From NCBI GenBank assembly GCA_903933715.1, contig CAIZLD010000058.1:1-51336 (forward strand): a stretch of 51,336 nucleotides of DNA, given 5' to 3'. Shown one piece after another: positions 17,480 to 24,913 of the stretch. A program made the position numbers and the translations under genes. Below the pieces are notes generated by a model. That model saw only the letters and a list, made by a program, of their open reading frames with translations. It had not been told where the DNA came from and searched no databases. Position 1 is the stretch's first letter. Every line of letters begins with the position of its first letter. This stretch comes from an uncultured Spartobacteria bacterium. Its GTDB lineage: Bacteria; Verrucomicrobiota; Verrucomicrobiia; Chthoniobacterales; Chthoniobacteraceae.

Positions 17480-17731
17480 TTATTTCTTTGCCGCTTTTTT
17501 CGCAGGAGCTTTCTTCGCTACTACTTTTTTCGCAGGAGCTTTCGCTGCCGCTTTCTTTGCAGGAGCTTTAGCCGCAGCTTTTTTCGCAGGAGCTTTCTTT
17601 GCCACTACTTTTTTCGCAGGAGCTTTGACTGCTGCTTTTTTCGCAGGAGCTTTAGCCGCAGCTTTCTTCACCACTTTCTTCGCAGCAGGTTTTGCAGCTT
17701 TGGGTGCAGCTTTTTTTGCTTTAATCGCCAT
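17480..17731 (-). CDS. Histone H1-like Ala/Lys-rich DNA-binding protein
   Basis: The 83-residue protein is almost only Ala, Lys, Pro and Val. It consists of repeats of KKAAAKAPAKK and KKVVAKKAPAKK after a short start MAIKAKKAAPKAAKPAAKK. This is the composition of the C-terminal tail of eukaryotic histone H1 and of bacterial H1-like proteins (Hc1/Hc2 of chlamydiae, AlgP-like tails). Such proteins bind DNA or RNA without sequence specificity and help compact the nucleoid. The ATG at 17731 follows a GGGG-rich ribosome-binding site; an in-frame extension to 17845 is not basic and is unlikely. The internal DNA repeats make the gene prone to length change. A hairpin downstream may end transcription. 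Confidence 0.83.
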   Translation of the reverse strand: MAIKAKKAAPKAAKPAAKKVVKKAAAKAPAKKAAVKAPAKKVVAKKAPAKKAAAKAPAKKAAAKAPAKKVVAKKAPAKKAAKK

Positions 17732-17848
17732 TAGAGTTTCCCCCCTTTCAAACCGCAGGAGCGGGATGATAAATGAACTAAACTTCGTGTGAATCTTGAA
17801 TGGATCATCACTAGCTGGCCCCTGCGTAGCGGATAATAGGACCATCAG

Positions 17849-18490
17849 TCAACGTTTTTGTTTCATTTCACAAAGTATTTTTATGAGCTCTTTGGCGAGG
17901 CTTTGTTTTGTCGAACGAGGCAATATCCTACTGCTTTGGTCGGGATATAAAATTGTCAATGCGTTCTCGTTGCTTTCAAATCCTACTCCCGGCGCGCTTA
18001 CGTCATTTGCGATTACTGCGTCGCAATGTTTTTTTGCGAGTTTTTTGCGAGAGTTTTCCACGATGTCGTCGGTCTCGGCGGAAAACCCGGCGAGCAAAAA
18101 TTTCCTGCTGCTCAATGCGCCGAGCGACGCGAGAATGTCGCGCGTGGGGACCAGTTCAATGCGCGGGATGCCGTCGTGCTTTTTGATTTTGTGCGCGGCG
18201 AATTGCGCCGGTTTGAAATCCGCAACCGCGGCGCAGAGCACGGCGATGTCGATCCCCGCGAGATGGGCGTGGACGGCGTCATACATTTCGTCGGCAGTGG
18301 TGACTTGGATGGTTTGCGCGCGTGGCGGGGCGTTTAATGCAACGGGCCCGCTGATCAAGACGACTTCGTGACCCGCGTCGAGCGCGGCTTGCGCGATGGC
18401 GTATCCCATTCTGCCCGAGGAGCGGTTGCTCAAAAAACGAACCGGGTCGATCGGTTCGCGCGTGGGACCGGCGGTGATCAGGAATCTCAT
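17849..18490 (-). CDS. coaB: Phosphopantothenate-cysteine ligase (stand-alone CoaB)
   Basis: CoaB joins 4'-phosphopantothenate and cysteine, using a nucleotide triphosphate, in coenzyme A synthesis. The 213-residue product starts [20 protein letters not shown], the classic CoaB nucleotide-binding start, followed by [16 protein letters not shown]. It also has the [11 protein letters not shown] motif and the late region [18 protein letters not shown]. In most bacteria this is the second half of a fused CoaBC protein. Here it is separate from the CoaC gene upstream by 222 bp, and that gap holds an inserted hairpin repeat that also duplicates the start codon region. The coding region itself looks intact. 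Confidence 0.9.
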   Translation of the reverse strand: MRFLITAGPTREPIDPVRFLSNRSSGRMGYAIAQAALDAGHEVVLISGPVALNAPPRAQTIQVTTADEMYDAVHAHLAGIDIAVLCAAVADFKPAQFAAHKIKKHDGIPRIELVPTRDILASLGALSSRKFLLAGFSAETDDIVENSRKKLAKKHCDAVIANDVSAPGVGFESNENALTILYPDQSSRILPRSTKQSLAKELIKILCEMKQKR

Positions 18491-18692
18491 GGGGTTGCGG
18501 ATTTATCTTCTTGTTCCCAAACTCAGTTTGGGAATGCAGTTGTCTGCGAAACTCTGTTTCGTAAAACGTGGAGAGGAGACTTGGCCTGCGCAGGGAAACA
18601 GAGTTTCCAAAGCCGAGGGCGTTCCCAATCAGGAGATTGGGAACGAGGGGGCTGAACGAGGGGGCGGACGAATCTCATGGGGATTGCGGATT
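18482..18692. repeat. Four-hairpin repeat inserted between coaC and coaB, with flanking 22-bp duplication
   Basis: The insert contains, in order, a hairpin TTCCCAAA/TTTGGGAA (18514-18534), GCGAAAC/GTTTCGT (18546-18562), the palindrome CCTGCGCAGG (18585-18594), GGAAAC/GTTTCC (18594-18608) and GTTCCCAATC/GATTGGGAAC (18621-18644). The same order of hairpins occurs in the copies near 39 kb with different stem sequences. The insert is flanked by a near-perfect direct duplication: GAATCTCATGGGGTTGCGG at 18482-18500, and at 18670-18689 the same with one extra A. The duplicated piece includes the coaB start codon. Confidence 0.8.
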
Positions 18693-18712
18693 GGCGGTGG
18701 CGCGTGTTGCGG

Positions 18713-19246
18713 TTAGGCGAGCAGTTCTTCGGCCCGGGCCACGATGCCGTCAACGGGCCAGAGCCGCCCGATCCCTTCGTACCCGCATGCGAGGAGCCCT
18801 GCTTCGGGGCCGATGAACTGCACGCCGCGCGATTTCAATGTTTCAACGTTCTCCCGAGTGGCGGGATGTTCCCACATTTTGCCGTTCATGGCCGGGGCGA
18901 TGAGAATGGGGGCACGGGTGGCGAGCGCGATTTCGGTGAGGTAATTATTGGCGAACCCGTGGGCGAGCGCGGCGATGGTGTTGGCGCTGGCGGGCGCGAC
19001 GAGCAGCAGGTCGGCTTTGTCGGCGAGCGCAATATGGCCGGGTTCCCACGTCCCGGTGAGGGCAAACGGATCGGTGACGACGTTGTGGCGCGAGAGGGTC
19101 TGCAACGTGAGCGGCGTGATGAAAGCGCGCGCGGCGTCGGTCATCGTCACGTGAACCTCGTAGCCTTTCTTTGTGAGCTGGCTGACGAGATCGGCGGCTT
19201 TGTAGGCCGCAATGGAACCGGTGACTCCGACGAGAATCGTTTTCAT
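18713..19246 (-). CDS. coaC: Phosphopantothenoylcysteine decarboxylase (stand-alone CoaC)
   Basis: CoaC is an FMN-dependent enzyme that decarboxylates 4'-phosphopantothenoylcysteine to 4'-phosphopantetheine. The 177-residue product has the flavoprotein start [20 protein letters not shown], the active-site His region in [20 protein letters not shown], the [19 protein letters not shown] motif and the substrate-recognition stretch [15 protein letters not shown]. The catalytic Cys is present in [13 protein letters not shown]. It overlaps the stop of gmk by 4 bp, so it is in the yicC-gmk operon. Its normal fusion partner, CoaB, follows as a separate gene after a repeat insertion. Confidence 0.9.
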   Translation of the reverse strand: MKTILVGVTGSIAAYKAADLVSQLTKKGYEVHVTMTDAARAFITPLTLQTLSRHNVVTDPFALTGTWEPGHIALADKADLLLVAPASANTIAALAHGFANNYLTEIALATRAPILIAPAMNGKMWEHPATRENVETLKSRGVQFIGPEAGLLACGYEGIGRLWPVDGIVARAEELLA

Positions 19247-19860
19247 AGCATGGGATTAAATAGGAGACGGGAACTGCGGCTGCGCTCGGCTTGCATGATG
19301 GCGCGGAAATTGGAGAGATCGGTCTCGGGCGTGGTGGTGACGACCGCGTAACGGTATTTTTTCCACTCGCGCATCTCCGCCTCGGCGTTATGAAGGCGCA
19401 GGTCGATTTGTTCCGCCGTCTCGGTGCCGCGCTTGGCCAGGCGCTGCCGGAGCACGTCCAGGCTCTCAGGCATGAGGAAGATATCGACGAACGCGTTGCG
19501 GATTTCGGGATGCTCGTTTGCGCGGATCATCGCCGCGCCTTGCGTGTCGATGTCCATGAGGACGTCCCGCTTGTCTATTAGCGCTTCAAGCACGGTAGAT
19601 ATTAAAGTGCCGTAATAGTTGCCGTGGACCTGCGCGTATTCGAGAAATTCCCCAGCAGCGATTTTGCGCTCAAAATCGGCGTGCGTGAGAAAATAATAAT
19701 CTTCGCCTTGAACTTCGCCGGGCCGGGGGGCGCGGGTGGTGCAGGAGATCGAGTAGGCAAAATCCTGGTTCTGCTGGAGGCCGGCGCGGAGCGTCGATTT
19801 CCCGGCGCCCGATGGAGCGGAGAGGACAAACAGGATGCCGAGGCGGGGTAAGGTGCTCAT
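19243..19860 (-). CDS. gmk: Guanylate kinase
   Basis: Gmk phosphorylates GMP to GDP with ATP. The 205-residue length is typical. The P-loop is SAPSGAGKSTLRAGL near residue 14. The GMP-binding domain is shown by CTTRAPRPGEVQGEDYYFLT and FLEYAQVHGNYYGT, and the lid and core by VLMDIDTQGAAMIR. It overlaps yicC upstream in ATGA and coaC downstream by 4 bp, giving a tightly coupled operon as seen in many bacteria. The omega-subunit gene rpoZ, which often follows gmk, is not found here. Confidence 0.96.
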   Translation of the reverse strand: MSTLPRLGILFVLSAPSGAGKSTLRAGLQQNQDFAYSISCTTRAPRPGEVQGEDYYFLTHADFERKIAAGEFLEYAQVHGNYYGTLISTVLEALIDKRDVLMDIDTQGAAMIRANEHPEIRNAFVDIFLMPESLDVLRQRLAKRGTETAEQIDLRLHNAEAEMREWKKYRYAVVTTTPETDLSNFRAIMQAERSRSSRLLFNPML

Positions 19861-20729
19861 TCGATATTTTGGATTTGCTCGCGGATTTTTTCCATCTCGG
19901 CTTTGCAGGTGACGACGAGCTGGGAGATTTCCACGTCATTGGCTTTGGAGCCCAGGGTGTTGAACTCGCGGCCGATCTCCTGCGTCATGAACTCCAGGGT
20001 GCGCCCCACCGGCTCCGCCTTGCGCAGGTGATGGGCGAATTGGGTGAAGTGACTTTCGAGCCGGGTCATCTCCTCGGTGATGTCGCTTTTGTCGGCGAAG
20101 AAGATCACTTCCTTCACGATCCGTTCGTCGTCGATCGGGATTTCGAGGCCGACCTTGGCAATCCGTTCCTGGAGAGATTGGCGGAATTTTTTGAGGACAT
20201 TGGGATGAAGCTCCCGGATTTTGTGGAGGGCTTCGCGGACAATTTTGAGCCGGTGGATCAAATCCTTGGCCAGATTTTTGCCTTCCCGTTCCCGCATGGC
20301 GATCAAGTCGCGCAACGCCTCCTTGAGCGCCGTCTCGACGTGGGGCCAGGCTTCGTCCAGCGTGACCTGTTCCTCGGGAACGCGCACGACCCCCGGAGCC
20401 CGGAGCACCGTCTCGATGCTCACCTCGCCCGCCGCGCCCAGCTCGGCCTGGAGCTCGCACATGGCGTTGTAATAAGTCTGGGCCAGCGCGTTATCGAGGA
20501 CCACCTTCTGCGTGCTTGTCCCGGGGTGGCAGGCAATGACGACGTTGAGCCGTCCGCGCGAAATTTCGGTGTTAATCAGATCTCGTACGCGCGGTTCAAG
20601 CTCCGCAAGATCGCGCGGGAGCGTCACGGTGACGTCGCTCTGCTTGCGATTGACGGAGTTTAGTTCCACGCTAAATTGGGTGCCGTTGGTGCCGCTTTGG
20701 CCACGCCCGTACCCGGTCATGCTTCTCAT
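19857..20729 (-). CDS. yicC: YicC family endoribonuclease
   Basis: The 290-residue product starts MRSMTGYGRGQ, the hallmark of YicC N-terminal domains, and continues VELNSVNRKQSDVTVTLPRD. It ends with the DUF1732 domain, including EEMTRLESHFTQFAHHLR and FMTQEIGREFNTLGSKAND. YicC proteins are endoribonucleases acting on structured RNAs, as shown in Escherichia coli and Bacillus; that role is transferred by family. It is the first gene of the operon yicC-gmk-coaC-coaB, a common arrangement. The start ATG is unambiguous because the family begins there. Confidence 0.93.
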   Translation of the reverse strand: MRSMTGYGRGQSGTNGTQFSVELNSVNRKQSDVTVTLPRDLAELEPRVRDLINTEISRGRLNVVIACHPGTSTQKVVLDNALAQTYYNAMCELQAELGAAGEVSIETVLRAPGVVRVPEEQVTLDEAWPHVETALKEALRDLIAMREREGKNLAKDLIHRLKIVREALHKIRELHPNVLKKFRQSLQERIAKVGLEIPIDDERIVKEVIFFADKSDITEEMTRLESHFTQFAHHLRKAEPVGRTLEFMTQEIGREFNTLGSKANDVEISQLVVTCKAEMEKIREQIQNIE

Positions 20730-20832
20730 TGTAGAGAAAGATTCGAGAATCCCGGCAAAAATACAATGAGAAATGATTCGTCCCTTGTTGCTAATTAGCA
20801 GCCGGAATTGTTAATTTTCCCTCTTTCTCTCC

Positions 20833-23061
20833 ATGAACACGACCCGACTCAATCCCCCGTCCGCCGCCGTTCAATCCCAATCCGCTTCGTTCTGGGAGCC
20901 CGCCCGGCTGTTATTGGCGGCGCTTGGAGGGCTGCTGGGGTTGGCGATTTGCAGTTCCTTTTTGAACGAATACGACGGGGGCCGGTTTATCGAATTTTTG
21001 AAAGGGCAGGTCGGTTTTGACGGGATGCTCACCTCCGGCCTTTTTTGGAAGATGGCGATTGCGTTCCTGTTCGGGGCGGTAGCCGGTTATTTCATTTCGC
21101 TCGAAATCCCGGTGCCTCATTATAAAAAGCTCAACCCGCTCGCGCTGGGTGCGGCGCTGTTTTTGATTCCCGTGGTGGCTTATATCCCCGCGATGTCCGC
21201 CGGGTTCATTTGGGATGACGATCAGGAGATTTCCGGCAACCCGTCGCTTTTGCATGTGCCCAATCATCCGGCCCGGCCCACTGCGTATCAGACCAACTGG
21301 TATGGGCTCTGGGAAATCTGGACCGGCGGGCTCACCAACGACCGGGCCGAAACCGAGGCGCTCGAAAAAGGGGAGAAGCTCCAAGCTCCGTGGTGGGTGG
21401 CGATGTTGAGGCCGCCGCTGCGCGCCATTGAGCGGGAGGTCTGGGGCGGAAACGACAAGGAGCATTACCGGTTCCGGGCCAACCCCTCTGCCGACTATTT
21501 TCCGCTCAAGACAACGCTGCTTTGGTTGGAATACCAACTCTGGGGCTACACGATTGAGGCCGGGGGGCGGCCTATCCCCAGCGCTCCCCCCTTCCACGTC
21601 ATGAACATTCTGTTCCATGCGTTTGACGGGCTGTTGCTGTGGATGGTGTTGCGCCAATTGAAAGTGCCCGGCGCGTGGCTGGGAGCCCTGCTCTTTGCGG
21701 TGCATCCGGTCCATGCGGAGTCGGTGGCGTGGATCGCCGAACGCAAAAACACCCTTTCGCTGTTTTTCTGCCTCCTTTCGGTGAGCGCCTGGATCAAGTG
21801 GGAGGACCGCGGCAAACGGAGCCATTACTATTGGGCGCTGGGGCTCTTCGCGGCATCGCTCTTGTGCAAGACGCACGTCGTGGTGTTCCCCGCGGTGCTG
21901 ATGCTCCTGACGTGGTGGCGCACGGGCCGGGAAAGCCTGCGCGATCTCTGGGCCAGTTTTTTGAAAACCGCCCCGTTCTTTGGGATTGCGCTGTTGCTTG
22001 CGGCGGTCACGGTCTGGTTCCAGAACGATCGCGCCATTGGCGGAGAGGTGATCCCGATCGGCAATATGGCTTCCCGGATCGCCGGCGCCGGGGTGATGGT
22101 CTGGTGGTATCTCTCGACGGTGCTGCTGCCGATCAACCTCAACACGATCTACGCCAATTCCAACTTTTTCTGGTGGCCGCTTAAAGAACCGGCTGCCTGG
22201 ATGTTTCTCGCCGGGGCGGTGGCGCTGCTGCTCTTTGGGTTGCTTTGGGCCATCAAAGAGATTTATCCGACGCGCAACCCGAGGCTCGGCCGCACGCCAT
22301 TTTTCGTCTACGCCTTTTTTGTCGGGACGCTCACCCCGGTGATGGGGTTCTTCACAATGTCGTACATGCGGCTGACTCTTCCCGCCGATCACTTTCAATA
22401 CTTCAGCGACATCCCGGTGCTGGCGATGATCGGGGCCGGGCTTGCCCTTTGGCACGAGAAATCGGACGCCACTTGGCGTCCCATCGTGGTCAGCATTTGC
22501 GTGGCGCTGGTCGGTTCCTATTGTGCCTACACTTGGGAGCGGGCCGGGGTCCACCAAAGCGAAAAGACCCTCTGGACGGCATGCCTCGAAAAGAACGAGG
22601 CTTCCTGGCAGGCGCACAACCACATCGGCGCGGTGCTTTACCGGGAACCGAAAATCCCGGAGGCTGCCGCTCATTTTGCCCGCGCGGTGGAGCTCAAGCC
22701 GGAGAACCCGGAGGTGCACAACAACCTCGGGCTGGTGCTATGGCAATTTGGCCGCAAAGACGAAGCCATCGCGCAGTATCGCGAGGCGGTGCGCATCAAG
22801 GGAGACGTGATGGCGTTGCGGCAAAACCTCGCCAGCGCGCTGATGATGGCCAACCGGGCGAACGAAGCGATCGAGCAATTCCAAATCATGCTCAAAGAAA
22901 CCCCCAACGAGCCCAATTTGCATCTCAACCTGGGGATCGCCTACGCCCAAATCGGCCGTTTTCCGGAATCGAGGCAGGAGTTCGAAACCTGTTTGAAGAT
23001 CGTCCCGAGCCACCCCGGCGCGTTGCAGAACCTGGAGATTCTGCGGAAGATGGGGCATTAA
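20833..23061 (+). CDS. GT-C-like membrane protein with C-terminal TPR repeats
   Basis: The 742-residue product has about ten hydrophobic helices followed by about 160 residues of TPR repeats (HNHIGAVLYREPKIPEAAAH, VHNNLGLVLWQFGRKDEAIA, LHLNLGIAYAQIGRFPESRQ). After the second helix set, FIWDDDQEISGNPSLL matches the acidic first-loop motif of GT-C glycosyltransferases. HPVHAESVAWIAERKNTLS is the conserved TMTC/PMT-like motif found in similar bacterial TPR proteins. Eukaryotic TMTC proteins O-mannosylate client proteins; a lipid-linked-sugar transferase at the inner membrane is a reasonable inference, but the substrate is unknown. It is divergent from yicC, and a repeat follows its stop directly. 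Confidence 0.75.
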   Translation: MNTTRLNPPSAAVQSQSASFWEPARLLLAALGGLLGLAICSSFLNEYDGGRFIEFLKGQVGFDGMLTSGLFWKMAIAFLFGAVAGYFISLEIPVPHYKKLNPLALGAALFLIPVVAYIPAMSAGFIWDDDQEISGNPSLLHVPNHPARPTAYQTNWYGLWEIWTGGLTNDRAETEALEKGEKLQAPWWVAMLRPPLRAIEREVWGGNDKEHYRFRANPSADYFPLKTTLLWLEYQLWGYTIEAGGRPIPSAPPFHVMNILFHAFDGLLLWMVLRQLKVPGAWLGALLFAVHPVHAESVAWIAERKNTLSLFFCLLSVSAWIKWEDRGKRSHYYWALGLFAASLLCKTHVVVFPAVLMLLTWWRTGRESLRDLWASFLKTAPFFGIALLLAAVTVWFQNDRAIGGEVIPIGNMASRIAGAGVMVWWYLSTVLLPINLNTIYANSNFFWWPLKEPAAWMFLAGAVALLLFGLLWAIKEIYPTRNPRLGRTPFFVYAFFVGTLTPVMGFFTMSYMRLTLPADHFQYFSDIPVLAMIGAGLALWHEKSDATWRPIVVSICVALVGSYCAYTWERAGVHQSEKTLWTACLEKNEASWQAHNHIGAVLYREPKIPEAAAHFARAVELKPENPEVHNNLGLVLWQFGRKDEAIAQYREAVRIKGDVMALRQNLASALMMANRANEAIEQFQIMLKETPNEPNLHLNLGIAYAQIGRFPESRQEFETCLKIVPSHPGALQNLEILRKMGH

Positions 23062-23063
23062 GA

Positions 23064-23137
23064 GTTAACCGCAGATTATTTCCGTATAAATCTGCGTTCA
23101 TCTGCGGATTCTCTTCTTCCGAAAAAAACCGAGATAC
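23064..23137. repeat. Intergenic repeat, CCGCAGATT family, copy 2
   Basis: It begins GTTAACCGCAGATT, holds GTATAAATCTGCGTTCATCT and ends GGATTCTCTTCTTCCG followed by AAAAAAACCGAGAT, matching the right half of the copy at 16303-16404. It fills the convergent gap between the TPR gene and miaA. Confidence 0.75.
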
Positions 23138-24058
23138 CTAGCGACCGCTGCATTGGACCGCGGCGGCGCATTCCAGGATCGGCCCGAGATCAAAATCCGC
23201 CTCCAGCGAGACGCGCCGGAAGCCGGGCTCGCGCCCAAACCACGTCTGCTGCCGCTTGGCATAACGGCGGGTGGCTTGCTGGATCGCCGCGATGCATTGC
23301 GTTTGGCTGATTTCTCCGCGCAACAGCGCCGTGATTTCGCGCCACCCGATCACCTGTTCCGCAGTCGGGCCGATGCCGCCCCCGGCGAGCGTCTCCCGGA
23401 CTTCCTCGACAACCCCTTGCGCGAACATTTCATGAGTCCGCGCTTCGATGCGGGCGTAAAGCTGCTCGCGGGGACGCTCCAGCAGCACGCCGTGGAACGG
23501 CGGTTGCACAGCCCACTCCCGGCGAAAGCTTGAAAACGGCTGCCCGGTCACGAGACACACCTCCAATGCCCGCTGGACCCGGCGGGGATTTTTGAAATCA
23601 ATGTCGGCGTTGGGATCAAGCGCCGTGAGCCGTTCGATCAGTTCGGGCAGGGGAGTGGATGCCAGTTGCGCCCTCAGTTCGGGGCTGCCGGACGGAATTT
23701 CTGCAAGCCCGCGGGTGAGCGCACGCAGATACAGCCCGGTGCCTCCCGTGACGATCGGGAGACGGCCCCGGGTTCGGATTTCCGCAATCGCTTTGAGAGC
23801 GGCTTGCTGGTATCGCCCTACATTAAACGAGTCGCTCAACGGGACGGTTCCCACCAGATGATGCGGCACGCGGGCCAGCTCGGCGGGAGACGGTTTGGCC
23901 GTGAGCAGATCGAGCCCCTGGTAGAGTTGGAAAGCGTCCGCGCCGACGATTTCGCCGCCGCACGCCTCGGCAAGGGCCAGCGCAACCGAGGTCTTGCCCA
24001 CGGCGGTCGGACCGGCGAGGAAAAACGCGTCTTGAGCTGCGGGGCAGGAGGCAGGCAT
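23138..24058 (-). CDS. miaA: tRNA dimethylallyltransferase
   Basis: MiaA adds a dimethylallyl group to N6 of A37 in tRNAs that read codons starting with U. The 306-residue product has the P-loop LAGPTAVGKTSVALALAE, the family motifs GADAFQLYQGLDLLTAKPS and HHLVGTVPLSDSFNVGRYQ, the GGTGLYLRAL motif, and the C-terminal RYAKRQQTWFGRE segment. Motif order and length are standard. It lies between two intergenic repeats; the 3' repeat abuts its stop codon and a MITE-like element lies just upstream of its start. Confidence 0.95.
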   Translation of the reverse strand: MPASCPAAQDAFFLAGPTAVGKTSVALALAEACGGEIVGADAFQLYQGLDLLTAKPSPAELARVPHHLVGTVPLSDSFNVGRYQQAALKAIAEIRTRGRLPIVTGGTGLYLRALTRGLAEIPSGSPELRAQLASTPLPELIERLTALDPNADIDFKNPRRVQRALEVCLVTGQPFSSFRREWAVQPPFHGVLLERPREQLYARIEARTHEMFAQGVVEEVRETLAGGGIGPTAEQVIGWREITALLRGEISQTQCIAAIQQATRRYAKRQQTWFGREPGFRRVSLEADFDLGPILECAAAVQCSGR

Positions 24059-24066
24059 CAGATAGT

Positions 24067-24206
24067 GTTCACGAATTAAAAGTTTTATCCGCAGATTGCG
24101 CAGATGAACGCAGATTTTTTGAATACGAATGAACGGTAGTAATCTTCAAACCAATTTCTGGAAATCTGCATAATTTGCGGATTTCTGTATTTCAGAATTC
24201 GTGAAC
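24067..24206. repeat. MITE-like element with GTTCACGAATT terminal inverted repeats
   Basis: GTTCACGAATT at 24067-24077 and AATTCGTGAAC at 24196-24206 form perfect 11-bp terminal inverted repeats around about 118 bp. The left interior (TTTTATCCGCAGATTGCG, CAGATGAACGCAGATTTTTT) is nearly identical to 29428-29463, and the right end TATTTCAGAATTCGTGAAC also recurs there. It contains no gene. It lies between the divergent start of miaA and the end of a zinc-ribbon gene, whose TAG it touches. Confidence 0.78.
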
Positions 24207-24790
24207 TAAGTCAGGCATTCAAAGGTCGCGCCGCAGGCCGAACAGGTCACCCGGATGCGCCCCTTTCCGGCGGGAATCCGCAGTTTTTGGGGGCAGCGGG
24301 GGCACGCGACGATGTTGTGGACAGCGTGGGGAGTGGCCCGGGCGGCGGCCCGTTGCCGGGCTTTGGCAATCAGCGGCTCGGTTTTCTCGCTCATCCGGCG
24401 CAGGAGCGATTCGGCGGCAAACCGATAACCCTGGTTGGAGGTGACGTGACGAAATCCAAAAAACAGCAGCGCGCACACGCCGACAAATAGGGCGTTGTTC
24501 CTCCAGGCCGCCGCCGACTGATAGGCGGGGACCATCGACGACAGATTGCGGCAAAGTTGCAGCTCATGTTGGGAAAGCCCCACCGCCTTGCCATACGGAT
24601 CGGACATGTATTGGCGGGAAAAAGCGGCCACTCCATACGCTTGTCCATGAGTCAATTCCGCCAGCGCGGGGGCGATCTCCCGGTCGAGCGAATTCAACTC
24701 GCGGCTCTTTAGTAAAAAGAGGGCGAGGCACGCTCCCAAAAGAATCGCCACCGGCCGGATTTTACGGTCAAAAAAAATCATTCCCCCCAT
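24206..24790 (-). CDS. Membrane protein with C-terminal zinc ribbon
   Basis: The predicted 194-residue protein has an N-terminal membrane helix (RPVAILLGACLALFLL), a middle soluble stretch, a second hydrophobic helix (ALFVGVCALLFFGF) and a C-terminal zinc ribbon with CPRCPQKLRIPAGKGRIRVT and CSACGATFE, giving two CxxC pairs. Similar ribbons occur on many uncharacterised membrane proteins. The open frame continues upstream for a long way on the minus strand, but that part is antisense to the radical SAM gene and I reject it. The start is uncertain: ATG at 24790 or at 24781. Function unknown; codon use matches the neighbourhood. Confidence 0.62.
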   Translation of the reverse strand: MGGMIFFDRKIRPVAILLGACLALFLLKSRELNSLDREIAPALAELTHGQAYGVAAFSRQYMSDPYGKAVGLSQHELQLCRNLSSMVPAYQSAAAWRNNALFVGVCALLFFGFRHVTSNQGYRFAAESLLRRMSEKTEPLIAKARQRAAARATPHAVHNIVACPRCPQKLRIPAGKGRIRVTCSACGATFECLT

Positions 24791-24913
24791 CGGTAATCTT
24801 GAAACGCACAAAAGTCCAGCGATGGCCGTGGGTCGATTGCTCCCCCCGCCTGCGGAAAAGGCGGCCTCTTTGTGCCATTTCTGCTTTGTCTCCCCGCCGG
24901 TTTTGGGTGAGAG

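Noticed and set aside
17480-17731. Tandem short repeats that look like a CRISPR array
   Set aside because: The repeats encode KAPAKK units in one frame; there are no unique spacers and no cas genes.
20911-22719. 602-residue minus-strand open frame
   Set aside because: It is antisense to the GT-C/TPR membrane protein, is rich in Arg/His/Pro as expected for a shadow of a GC-rich gene, and shows no motif.
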